Shown here in pieces: positions 1 through 6,130 of a stretch of 8,553 nt of DNA (the first letter of the stretch is position 1; each line of letters starts with the position of its first letter). Source of the DNA: RGIG4608 sp045637205. Its GTDB lineage: Bacteria; Bacillota; Clostridia; Oscillospirales; CAG-272. The stretch covers positions 1 through 8,553 of the forward strand of contig JAZTYY010000065.1 of the NCBI GenBank assembly GCA_045637205.1, read 5' to 3'. The translations under genes were made by a program, and so were the position numbers. Under the pieces are notes generated by a model. That model had not been told where the DNA came from and searched no databases. It worked only from the letters and a program-made list of their open reading frames with translations.

Positions 1-237
1 TCAAAAGAAAAAGCGTCTAACAAATCTTGATAGCAAAATCTTTTAGCCGCTTTTCTTTGACGAAATAAGCGCAAAGAAAAGCTATCAAAAGAAACGCTGA
101 ATACAGGGCTACTCGCCCCGTACCCTCGGTCGCTTTTAAAAAAGCTCCGCAAAATTTTTTATCGCCTTGGTTCGTGCGAACAAAGTGCGCGATAAATCCC
201 AATTTATAAAAATCTATATTAAATACCGTGCTATTTT
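1..237 (+). repeat. Interspersed non-coding repeat, left copy
   Basis: Bases 1-133 match the reverse complement of about 8416-8546. Over the best stretch (27-127) I count about 11 differences, including one single-base gap, so roughly 89% identity by eye. Visible structure: an 11-bp stem GCTTTTCTTTG (49-59) with CAAAGAAAAGC (72-82), and a GGGC/GCCC hairpin (106-109 with 115-118). A GCTTTT/AAAAGC hairpin near 132-147 sits where the right copy has a different hairpin. The inner part, 134-237, is more diverged, but GTGCGAACA (about 173-181) and TGCTAT (229-234) fall where the right copy predicts them. The copy may continue past the window edge. It carries no gene I believe in: the minus-strand reading frame at 17-202 is broken in the other copy by a one-base indel. 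Confidence 0.8.
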
Positions 238-280
238 ATAACAAATTTGATTTTTTGTCAATAAAAATGGTAAAAATATA

Positions 281-309
281 TTGAAATTTTCATTTTGTTC
301 ATATATAAT
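281..309 (+). promoter_or_regulatory. Sigma-A promoter of rubrerythrin
   Basis: The -35 box is TTGAAA (281-286) and the -10 box is a perfect TATAAT (304-309), with a 17-base spacer. Transcription would start near 316, giving a leader of about 27 bases that carries AGGAGG at 329-334. A short palindrome TGAAA-T-TTTCA (282-292) overlaps the -35 box and could be an operator, but it is too short to assign to a regulator. Confidence 0.8.
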
Positions 310-342
310 AAAATTACAAATATTTTTTAGGAGGATTAAATT

Positions 343-876
343 ATGGAACTCAAAGGATCAAAAACAGAACAAAATCTCAAAGCCGCTTTTTCAGGCGAAA
401 GTGAGGCAAGAAACAAGTACACCTATTTCGCATCCGTAGCTAAGAAGGAAGGTTACGAACAGCTTGCTGAAATCTTCCAAAAGACAGCAGACAACGAAAA
501 AGAACACGCAAAAATGTGGTTCAAACTTCTTAATGGCATTGGCAACACAGAAGCTAACCTTAAGAGCGCTGCTGAAGGTGAAAACTACGAATGGACAGAT
601 ATGTATAGAACATTTGCAGAAGAAGCAGAAGCAGAGGGCTTCCACGAAATCGCAGCAAAATTCCGTATGGTTGCTGAAATTGAACGTTCACACGAAGAAA
701 GATACCTTGCTCTTCTCAACAACGTTCAAATGCAGACAGTGTTTGAAAAGGGCGAGCAGATTATGTGGGAATGCCGTAACTGTGGTCACCTCGTGGTTGG
801 CAAGAAGGCCCCTGAGGTTTGTCCCGTTTGCAATCACCCCAAGGCTTATTTCGAGGTTAGAAAAGCAAATTATTAA
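343..876 (+). CDS. rbr: Rubrerythrin
   Basis: Rubrerythrin, a cytoplasmic non-haem iron protein that reduces hydrogen peroxide to water in anaerobes, using electrons from rubredoxin or NAD(P)H-dependent partners. The 177 residues are close to the usual length for the classical form. Residues 1-135 form the ferritin-like four-helix diiron domain. By comparison with the Desulfovibrio protein, the iron ligands are E19, E52, H55, E80, E83, E114 and H117, including two ExxH motifs, and all are present. Residues 141-177 form the rubredoxin-like domain, with CxxC pairs C144/C147 and C160/C163 for the Fe(SCys)4 site, so the protein appears fully functional. The ATG follows AGGAGG (329-334) by 8 bases. 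A GNAT gene follows 54 bases later with no terminator between, so the two are probably co-transcribed. In clostridia such genes are often under PerR control; no convincing PerR box is visible here. Confidence 0.97.
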   Translation: MELKGSKTEQNLKAAFSGESEARNKYTYFASVAKKEGYEQLAEIFQKTADNEKEHAKMWFKLLNGIGNTEANLKSAAEGENYEWTDMYRTFAEEAEAEGFHEIAAKFRMVAEIERSHEERYLALLNNVQMQTVFEKGEQIMWECRNCGHLVVGKKAPEVCPVCNHPKAYFEVRKANY

Positions 877-930
877 TCATTATTAGTTTCTTGCCCCTCT
901 AATTTATTACATTTAGAAAGGCAATTGACA

Positions 931-1479
931 ATGGAAAGAATTATCAGAACAGCAAGATCGGATGAATTTGAAAAATCCGCACTCTTTGTAAAAAAAGTAT
1001 TCACAGACAGTGAAAATGAGCAAGAGGGCACACTTGTAGGCAACCTTGTTCGAGAAATAAGAAGCAAAAAGTATTATCTCCCCGAGCTCGATCTCATTAT
1101 GACGGACGAAAACGACGAGATAATCGGCTTATCTATTTTCTCCCGTTTCCACCTTGATGGCAAATATGAAGACGAGCTTTTAATTCTCAGCCCCGTGGCT
1201 GTGAAAACGGAGCTTCAACGTCAGCATATTTCAAAGGAGCTTATAGAATTCGGGCTTAAAAAGGCAAAGGAACTTGGATATTCCGCGTGTATAGTTGAGG
1301 GAAACCCCAGAAATTATAATCCCCGCGGCTTTAAAACCTCATGCAATTTTGGAATTTATGCCCACGAAAGCGTAGGACTCCCCGCCCCTGAATGCCTTAT
1401 GGTGCAGGAGCTTAAGGAGGGCGCGCTTGAACACATAAAGGGCGGAGTTGAATACTCCTTTTATGAAAGCTTAAGATAA
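931..1479 (+). CDS. GNAT-family N-acetyltransferase (YhbS-like)
   Basis: A 182-residue protein of the GNAT fold, which normally moves an acetyl group from acetyl-CoA to an amine. The substrate is not predictable. Residues 83-115 (LLILSPVAV, then QRQHISKELIEFGLKKAKELGY) match the strand 4, acetyl-CoA loop and helix 3 core. The tail resembles the YhbS type: a YNPRGF segment near 129-134, the ending MVQELKEGAL near 157-166 and a GGVEYS segment. The pyrophosphate loop, usually Q/RxxGxG/A, reads Q96-R-Q-H-I-S101, so neither small residue is kept. I chose ATG at 931 because AGAAAGG (915-921) sits 9 bases upstream. An in-frame TTG at 925 lies only 3 bases from that site. The gene probably shares the rubrerythrin transcript and ends at the hairpin at 1491. 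The fold is fairly sure; activity is less so. Confidence 0.85.
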   Translation: MERIIRTARSDEFEKSALFVKKVFTDSENEQEGTLVGNLVREIRSKKYYLPELDLIMTDENDEIIGLSIFSRFHLDGKYEDELLILSPVAVKTELQRQHISKELIEFGLKKAKELGYSACIVEGNPRNYNPRGFKTSCNFGIYAHESVGLPAPECLMVQELKEGALEHIKGGVEYSFYESLR

Positions 1480-1490
1480 CCAACAAACAA

Positions 1491-1527
1491 AAAACCACCT
1501 TCAAATGAAGGTGGTTTTACTTTTTAT
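1491..1527. terminator. Bidirectional rho-independent terminator between convergent genes
   Basis: A perfect 12-bp stem, AAAACCACCTTC (1491-1502) with GAAGGTGGTTTT (1507-1518), closes on the loop AAAT. T-rich sequence follows on the plus strand (to 1527). On the minus strand the bases after the stem read TTTTGTTTGTTG. It lies between the GNAT stop (1479) and the stop of the minus-strand membrane gene (1528), so it can end both transcripts. Confidence 0.92.
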
Positions 1528-2616
1528 TTACAGCTTAAAGCTATCTTGGTCGAACGTGAATTCACCAATTTTAACCTCACCAAAATTGACTGAGTTGGGG
1601 TTGAAGCGATCTTCATCCGTTAACTCATCACAGGGTGGAACATCGGGTATGTCAGTACCCTGACTCTTTGTGAGAAGAAATACCGCTACACTCAAAATAA
1701 CCATATCCATAGGTATTGAAATCAAAGCTATTATACTTCCCTCTGAAATCACGTATCCCGTGGCAATAATGCCAGCCATAACCGCGCTTGTAATCATCAA
1801 GCTTTTGCACGAATGGGCATAGGCATTTTCTTGTGTTCCCGATGACATAGAATTTTTAAATGCAAGGTAAAATTTAACAAGCAAATACATATGTGTGATG
1901 GGAATAATCACATACGTCACCACCGTGTGCACGATATACGGAAACGGAAGCATATCACCCATACTAAAAACAGCGCGCCAAGCATTTGAAAATTCTCTTA
2001 AAAACATAACTATTTCGACGTCATAAATATTAAACGTGAAAAGAAGTGTTACCACCAAAATGAGTGTGGTTATAGCCGGTGAATGAGCACTCACCCAAAA
2101 CTTGTGCTTAAAAACGTAATTTTGCATCACATTTACAGCCATGTTACCCAAAATAAGCAAGAAAAGAACAACAATTTTCCAAGTCTCAAGCTTATATGAA
2201 TCCACAGAATAGGAAGCAAGCATCAAAATTATAAATCTTACAAATATATCGTTGCCACTTGAAACGCAATTCACAAGTGACGAGCGCGAAAGCTTTGTAT
2301 CATGATCTTCTCCCACCCAAAACGTTAATCTACACAGCATTAAAACAAAATCCTTGATGCAAAAGCCCAAAATCACAGCATACACGATTGAAAGCACCAC
2401 GTGGGACAAAATGTAATAGAGAGGAGCGTCACCAAGATTTAAAACCTCAATACTGTTTATCACGGCGACTATGGGGTTTCCGTTTTGCATAAAAATCGGA
2501 ACAAAACCCAAGGTAATTGCAAGAACTATAAATCCGGAAATAACCAAAGAGAGGACGCCTGCGATTCTTCTTACAACAACCACGTAATCATTAGATTTTA
2601 CAAAAGCATCACCCAT
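1528..2616 (-). CDS. Unrecognised polytopic membrane protein (about 8 helices)
   Basis: I do not recognise this 362-residue protein. Hydrophobic segments near residues 18-43, 66-95, 122-137, 146-165, 180-197, 226-252, 272-290 and 293-316 suggest about eight membrane helices. A soluble acidic tail follows (about 317-362; TDIPDVPPCDELTDEDRF and onward). There is no ATPase, transport or protease motif that I can name. The ATG follows AGGAGG (2623-2628 on the complement) by 6 bases, which makes the start secure. That site lies inside the end of the upstream gene, and the two genes are separated by a single base (stop TAG, T, ATG), so translation is probably coupled. It is the last gene of the fhs unit. 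The tight pairing with the exported protein upstream suggests that the two work together at the membrane (inference). Confidence 0.85.
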   Translation of the reverse strand: MGDAFVKSNDYVVVVRRIAGVLSLVISGFIVLAITLGFVPIFMQNGNPIVAVINSIEVLNLGDAPLYYILSHVVLSIVYAVILGFCIKDFVLMLCRLTFWVGEDHDTKLSRSSLVNCVSSGNDIFVRFIILMLASYSVDSYKLETWKIVVLFLLILGNMAVNVMQNYVFKHKFWVSAHSPAITTLILVVTLLFTFNIYDVEIVMFLREFSNAWRAVFSMGDMLPFPYIVHTVVTYVIIPITHMYLLVKFYLAFKNSMSSGTQENAYAHSCKSLMITSAVMAGIIATGYVISEGSIIALISIPMDMVILSVAVFLLTKSQGTDIPDVPPCDELTDEDRFNPNSVNFGEVKIGEFTFDQDSFKL

Positions 2617-2617
2617 A

Positions 2618-3613
2618 CTAATCCTCCTTATATTCCTTTACCGAGAACAATATGCTAAGCTCATCTGCCGATTTCACCTCAAAAGCAGTAAATAAAGGCC
2701 CCATCTTGTCTATTTTTGTATTATTGATGTTGTAAAGAACAATATCGGTAACACTCTCACCTTGGGCATCAACCATGGCTCCTTGTACTATGTCACCTCT
2801 TGAGTCTACATAATCATTACTAATATCCATCGTTTCTGCAATTTTAATATGAGGACGGTAAGAATCAATCAAATCCACGCTGATCTTTGCCCCTTCAATA
2901 CCATCTTCTTTAAAAAATGATTTATCATTTGGAGTTACCTTATAGGTTTTATACAAATAATCAAGTGAGGAGTTAAAGCTTGAGACAGCTTCTGCACAAA
3001 CGTCTTTAAGCCCTGCAAACGAAATTGCAACGTCACTTGGCACCTCTATCCACATATTTGCAAATTCTTCTCTCAATGTGATAGAGCTTGTTCCGTTTGC
3101 CTCGTTATACTCTTTAAATTTCATATACGATTTTTGTTCTGTAATATATACGTCAAAATTGTATTTTGCGAACGTATAGAAATTAGTCTCTTCACCTTCG
3201 CTGTTGTTTCTTGTAGAACGAACGTACTGAACTCCGTGAGCCTCATAATAGATGCCCCCGTCCACAATATAGCAGGTCAATTCTCTTTCGGTCGTATAGC
3301 TAAGCGCATGCTCGCCATTTGTGGTTATAACATTATATCCGATGAATTCGTATTTTTCGACCGTGTTGATGTGCATTGTCGCGTTCTTATATTTATAATG
3401 GCCTAAGCCAAGAGAGCTTAAATCCCTATTGTTATAGTTCAATCCTTTTGCCAACGCGTCGGTAAATTCATCAAGCTCCTGAAGGTTTTGAATTTTTGTG
3501 TTAACTCCAAAGCCCGCATGTGCAATGGAAATATTGTTATTTACAGCAAATGAGATGATACAACTCATTATCAAAGAAAACGCAACAATTAAAAGTATTA
3601 TTTTTTTAGTCAT
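2618..3613 (-). CDS. Unrecognised exported protein with signal peptide
   Basis: A 331-residue protein of unknown family. The N-terminus is a classic export signal: MTKK, a hydrophobic run at residues 5-24, then a possible signal peptidase I site after A-H-A (31-33). The signal could instead stay as a membrane anchor. The mature part has many alternating polar and hydrophobic stretches (for example CYIVDGGIYYEAHGVQYV and FDVYITEQKSYMKF), as expected of a beta-rich domain. A LolA-like half-barrel is one guess, with no direct support. Two of its cysteines (in ERELTCYIV and LKDVCAEAV) lie in the mature part. I start it at ATG 3613 because AAAGGAG (3620-3626) lies 6 bases upstream; an in-frame TTG at 3640 has no such site. 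It follows the small membrane gene by 33 bases and precedes the polytopic membrane gene by 1 base. Confidence 0.85.
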   Translation of the reverse strand: MTKKIILLIVAFSLIMSCIISFAVNNNISIAHAGFGVNTKIQNLQELDEFTDALAKGLNYNNRDLSSLGLGHYKYKNATMHINTVEKYEFIGYNVITTNGEHALSYTTERELTCYIVDGGIYYEAHGVQYVRSTRNNSEGEETNFYTFAKYNFDVYITEQKSYMKFKEYNEANGTSSITLREEFANMWIEVPSDVAISFAGLKDVCAEAVSSFNSSLDYLYKTYKVTPNDKSFFKEDGIEGAKISVDLIDSYRPHIKIAETMDISNDYVDSRGDIVQGAMVDAQGESVTDIVLYNINNTKIDKMGPLFTAFEVKSADELSILFSVKEYKED

Positions 3614-3646
3614 AAAAATCTCCTTTACGTTGTTTTTCAATAAATA

Positions 3647-3865
3647 TTATTCTTCGTTTGCCTCTTCTTTCTCTTTTTCCTCATCCTCACGCAATTTCTT
3701 GCCGATTTTAACAAGGCTTGACGACGCAAACAGCATAACCGCGATGCCAAGCAAAAGAACCGTTGCCCAATGGATATTACTTTTATAAAGCATTACCCCC
3801 GATGCAACGAAAAATAATGCCGATGCGACGTAGAGCAAAATAGCGGGTAAATACTCTTTTCTCAT
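3647..3865 (-). CDS. Small two-helix membrane protein of unknown function
   Basis: A 72-residue protein with two hydrophobic helices (about residues 7-27 and 33-52), joined by a short YKSNIHW linker. Its highly charged tail (KIGKKLREDEEKEKEEANEE) is probably cytoplasmic and helical. The ATG lies 5 bases from AAGGTG (3871-3876), which overlaps the fhs stop codon, so its translation is likely coupled to fhs. The coding potential is well supported by this spacing, by the hydrophobic pattern and by its place between two clear genes. I do not recognise the family. Small proteins of this shape often act as assembly or regulatory partners of larger membrane proteins, but nothing here proves that. 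Confidence 0.8.
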   Translation of the reverse strand: MRKEYLPAILLYVASALFFVASGVMLYKSNIHWATVLLLGIAVMLFASSSLVKIGKKLREDEEKEKEEANEE

Positions 3866-3874
3866 GTCATCACC

Positions 3875-5554
3875 TTAGAAAAGACCAACAATTTCACCGT
3901 TTTCGTCAACGTCAATTTTTTCAGCCGCAGGAATTTTGGGAAGACCGGGCATTGTCATAATGTCACCCGTGAGTGCTACCACAAAGCCCGCGCCTGCGCT
4001 TACCTTAACCGATTTTATGGTAACCGTAAAGCCCTCGGGCGCGCCCAAAAGGTCTTTGTTGTCGGAAAAGCTGTACTGTGTCTTTGCCATACAAACGGGC
4101 ACGCGGTCAAATCCAAGCGCATTGAGGCGTTCAATTTGCGCTTTTGCTTCATCAGTGATGAAAATTCCGTCACCGCGATAAACGTTTTTAACAATTGCTT
4201 CAATTTTATCTTCAATAGTACCGTCAAGCGAGTAAGAAAAAGCAAAATTTGAGTTGTCCTCTTCACAAAGGCGAACCACCTCGCGCGCAAGCTCAACTCC
4301 ACCTTCACCACCCTTTGCCCAAACGTCAGAAAGAACAACGTTTACACCGAGTGCGCGGCATTTTTCTATAATAAATTCAACCTCTTTTTCGGTGTCGGTT
4401 GGGAATTTATTGAGTGCAACTGCGCAAGGGAGATGATATACGTCCTTAATATTTGAAAGATGGCGCAAAAGATTGGGAATTCCCTTTTCAAGAGCCTCAA
4501 GGTTTTCAGTACCAAGCTCCGTCTTTGCAAGACCACCGTGCATTTTAAGTGCGCGAATCGTTGCAACAAGCACAACGGCATTTGGCTTAAGACCCGTCAT
4601 TCTGCACTTGATATCAAGGAACTTTTCAGCGCCGAGATCCGCGCCAAAGCCTGCCTCGGTAATTGTATATTTAGCAGTTTTAAGTGCCATTCTCGTCGCA
4701 ATTACGGAGTTACATCCGTGCGCGATATTTGCAAAAGGCCCACCGTGAACAAATGCAGGTGTTCCCTCAAGCGTTTGAACAAGATTTGGAGATAGCGCGT
4801 CGCGCAAAAGTGCCGTCATAGCACCTGCCGCCTTCAAATCCCCTGCGGTTACAGGCTCACCATCCACATTATATGCAACAATCATTCGTGAGAGGCGCGC
4901 CTTCAAATCCTCAATGGATGAAGCAAGGCAGAAAATTGCCATAACCTCACTTGCCACCGTAATGTCATAGCCGTCCATTCTCGGAACTCCGTCAACGCGA
5001 CGTCCGAGTCCGTCTTGAACACAGCGGAGCTGACGGTCGTTCATATCAACACAACGGCGCAAGGTGATTCTTTCAGGGTCGATGCGAAGCTCGTTTCCTT
5101 GATAAATGTGGTTGTCAAGCATTGCGCAAAGCAAGTTGTTTGCAGCGCCAATTGCGTGGAAGTCACCTGTGAAATGAAGATTTATATCCTCCATAGGCAC
5201 AACCTGGGCATATCCACCGCCCGCAGCACCACCCTTGATGCCAAAAACGGGGCCCAAAGAGGGCTCACGAAGAGCAGTTACAACGCTTTCACCAATTTTT
5301 GCAAGTCCGTCGGCAAGACCGATGGTTGTTGTGGTCTTTCCCTCTCCTGCAGGCGTGGGGGTGATAGCAGTTACAAGCACGAGCTTTCCATCGGGCACGT
5401 CCTTTTTCGCATCAAGATAAGAAAGCGAAACTTTCGCCTTGTGTTTGCCGTATGGCTCAACGAAATCCTCGTCAATATGAGCCGTACGTGCTATATCGTA
5501 AATGTTTTTCATTTTGCAAAGCTTTGCAATTTCAATATCGGTTAAATATGCCAT
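3875..5554 (-). CDS. fhs: Formate--tetrahydrofolate ligase
   Basis: Formyltetrahydrofolate synthetase (EC 6.3.4.3), a cytoplasmic enzyme that joins formate to tetrahydrofolate with ATP to give 10-formyl-THF. This is the entry of formate into purine synthesis and, in acetogens, into the methyl branch of the Wood-Ljungdahl pathway. The 559 residues match the family's usual length of about 555-560. The P-loop TPTPAGEGKTTTT is at 65-77, with K73. The stretch REPSLGPVFGIKGGAAGGGY begins at 95 with R96, which corresponds to the formyl-phosphate-binding arginine of the Moorella enzyme. It is followed by INLHFTGDFHAI (about 124-135). The C-terminal signature VCMAKTQYSFSDN is intact. The ATG lies 7 bases from AAAGGAGG (core 5562-5567 on the complement). 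It is the first gene of a four-gene unit. No other folate or acetogenesis gene lies nearby, so acetogenesis cannot be inferred. Confidence 0.98.
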   Translation of the reverse strand: MAYLTDIEIAKLCKMKNIYDIARTAHIDEDFVEPYGKHKAKVSLSYLDAKKDVPDGKLVLVTAITPTPAGEGKTTTTIGLADGLAKIGESVVTALREPSLGPVFGIKGGAAGGGYAQVVPMEDINLHFTGDFHAIGAANNLLCAMLDNHIYQGNELRIDPERITLRRCVDMNDRQLRCVQDGLGRRVDGVPRMDGYDITVASEVMAIFCLASSIEDLKARLSRMIVAYNVDGEPVTAGDLKAAGAMTALLRDALSPNLVQTLEGTPAFVHGGPFANIAHGCNSVIATRMALKTAKYTITEAGFGADLGAEKFLDIKCRMTGLKPNAVVLVATIRALKMHGGLAKTELGTENLEALEKGIPNLLRHLSNIKDVYHLPCAVALNKFPTDTEKEVEFIIEKCRALGVNVVLSDVWAKGGEGGVELAREVVRLCEEDNSNFAFSYSLDGTIEDKIEAIVKNVYRGDGIFITDEAKAQIERLNALGFDRVPVCMAKTQYSFSDNKDLLGAPEGFTVTIKSVKVSAGAGFVVALTGDIMTMPGLPKIPAAEKIDVDENGEIVGLF

Positions 5555-5821
5555 TTTGTATCCTCCTTTGAGGTTGATTTTTGTGTTTCAAATTTTGATT
5601 TATCGTGGAGATAGTTTTATATAATGGCGGGTCGTCGGGGACGTCGACCCCTACGGTTTGTAAGTTGATTTTTGCTAATTTATAGCCATTTTAATAGCAA
5701 TATGGCTATTATATAACTTAAAAATTACCACAATCATTGTAGGGGTCGACGTCCTCGACGACCCGTTACAAAGGCAAACTAATTTTTTAAACTCACCCAT
5801 AAACCGCAATTTATATATTTT
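5555..5821 (-). promoter_or_regulatory. Long 5' leader of the fhs unit
   Basis: About 265 untranslated bases lie between the predicted start near 5821 and the fhs ATG. About half is the palindromic element at 5628-5765; the rest is AT-rich. I compared it with what I know of the tetrahydrofolate riboswitch and saw no resemblance, and there is no terminator hairpin with a T-run on this strand. Near the gene, 5587-5605 repeats, with one mismatch, a 19-base motif found in the right-end repeat (8330-8348). Confidence 0.6.
5628..5765. repeat. MITE-like palindromic element in the fhs leader
   Basis: Two 27-base arms (5628-5654 and 5739-5765) are inverted copies with a single mismatch. They are GC-rich, with the core GGGTCGTCG and GTCGACCCCTAC, in a very AT-rich setting. 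The 84-base centre holds more nested pairs: TAAGTT (5661-5666) with AACTTA (5715-5720), and ATAGCCAT (5682-5689) with ATGGCTAT (5702-5709). Almost the whole element can therefore fold on itself. It has no open reading frame and no clear target-site duplication. It resembles a non-autonomous miniature transposable element or a REP-like repeat; genome-wide copies would be needed to say which. Confidence 0.82.
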
Positions 5822-5827
5822 AATCTC

Positions 5828-5856
5828 ATTATATCAAACTAATTTTTCTTTGTCAA
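5828..5856 (-). promoter_or_regulatory. Consensus sigma-A promoter of the fhs unit
   Basis: Read on the minus strand: TTGACA (5851-5856), a 17-base spacer and TATAAT (5828-5833), a perfect match in both boxes and in spacing. The start would be near 5821. This suggests strong basal expression. No better promoter is visible closer to fhs, although TATAAT also occurs inside the palindromic element with only a weak -35 partner at poor spacing. Confidence 0.85.
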
Positions 5857-5887
5857 TAAAGGTGCAAAACTTAATTGTATATTTTGC

Positions 5888-5916
5888 TTGACAATTATAT
5901 ATCCTTGTGTTAACAT
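5888..5916 (+). promoter_or_regulatory. Divergent promoter of the lipoprotein leader
   Basis: TTGACA (5888-5893), a 17-base spacer and TAACAT (5911-5916), with an upstream TGT that gives an extended -10 (TGn). Start near 5923. Its -35 box lies 31 bases from the -35 box of the fhs promoter, so the two promoters are back to back. Confidence 0.65.
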
Positions 5917-5922
5917 AATATT

Positions 5923-6130
5923 GTAAAGACGAACACAAAATAGTGATCGAATCTATAATATTAAACGCAGAGTCGGCACTATTTTGCCTTTCTCTGCGCT
6001 TTTTTATTATTTTTATAAAAAAATTTAAAAAAATTTTGTTTTTGTGGGAAGATTTTCCCTTTTGAATCGTTATATATGGTTGATGGGGGAGTATACCCCT
6101 TATCGATCGCAACCAAAGGAGGACAAACAC
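5923..6130 (+). promoter_or_regulatory. Structured 5' leader, candidate attenuator or small RNA
   Basis: About 208 bases separate the predicted start from the lipoprotein ATG. In order they hold: CAAAATAGTG (5936-5945); a terminator-like hairpin (5966-5998 plus T-run) whose core CACTATTTTG (5977-5986) is the perfect complement of that segment; a small hairpin GGGAA/TTCCC (6046-6050 with 6055-6059) followed by TTTT; and a longer hairpin just before the ribosome binding site. In this last one GGTTG (6078-6082) pairs with CAACC (6110-6114), and GGGG (6085-6088) pairs with CCCC (6096-6099). AAAGGAGG follows at 6115-6122. I see no match to a riboswitch class that I know. The first 84 bases could instead be an independent small RNA ending at the terminator. 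Confidence 0.5.
5966..6006 (+). terminator. Intrinsic terminator inside the lipoprotein leader
   Basis: CGCAGAG (5966-5972) pairs with CTCTGCG (5992-5998). After a small internal loop, GGCA (5975-5978) pairs with TGCC (5985-5988), leaving a 6-base loop. The stem is followed by CTTTTTT and more AT-rich sequence. It lies about 43 bases after the predicted transcription start and before any gene, so it would release a transcript of about 84 bases unless read through. Confidence 0.75.

Noticed and set aside
17..202. Minus-strand open frame of 61 residues in the left repeat
   Set aside because: It lies wholly in the repeat. The right copy has a one-base indel in the middle of the same frame (GCGCTTATTTCG against GCGGCTCTTTTTG), which shifts the downstream reading frame, and there is no good ribosome binding site. 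It is a repeat artefact.
303..317. PerR-like box over the -10 region of rubrerythrin
   Set aside because: Only about 10 of 14 defined positions fit the TTATAATnATTATAA consensus, most of them from the -10 box itself in very AT-rich DNA.
925..930. TTGACA just before the acetyltransferase gene as a promoter
   Set aside because: No -10 element lies at a 16-18 base distance, and the motif overlaps the gene start.
3560..3563. Possible lipobox in the exported protein (I-M-S-C at residues 15-18)
   Set aside because: Methionine at -2 is unusual, and the hydrophobic stretch continues for six residues past the cysteine. A signal peptidase I site or an uncleaved anchor fits better.
4015..4338. Long open frames in other frames across fhs and the other large genes
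   Set aside because: They are shadows of well-supported genes, with no ribosome binding sites or recognisable protein features.
5628..5765. CRISPR array suggested by repeated GC-rich units
   Set aside because: There are only two units, they are inverted rather than direct, and the spacing of 84 bases fits a palindromic element.
5555..5821. Tetrahydrofolate riboswitch in the fhs leader
   Set aside because: The leader is filled by the palindromic element and AT-rich sequence. None of the conserved segments of that riboswitch is recognisable.
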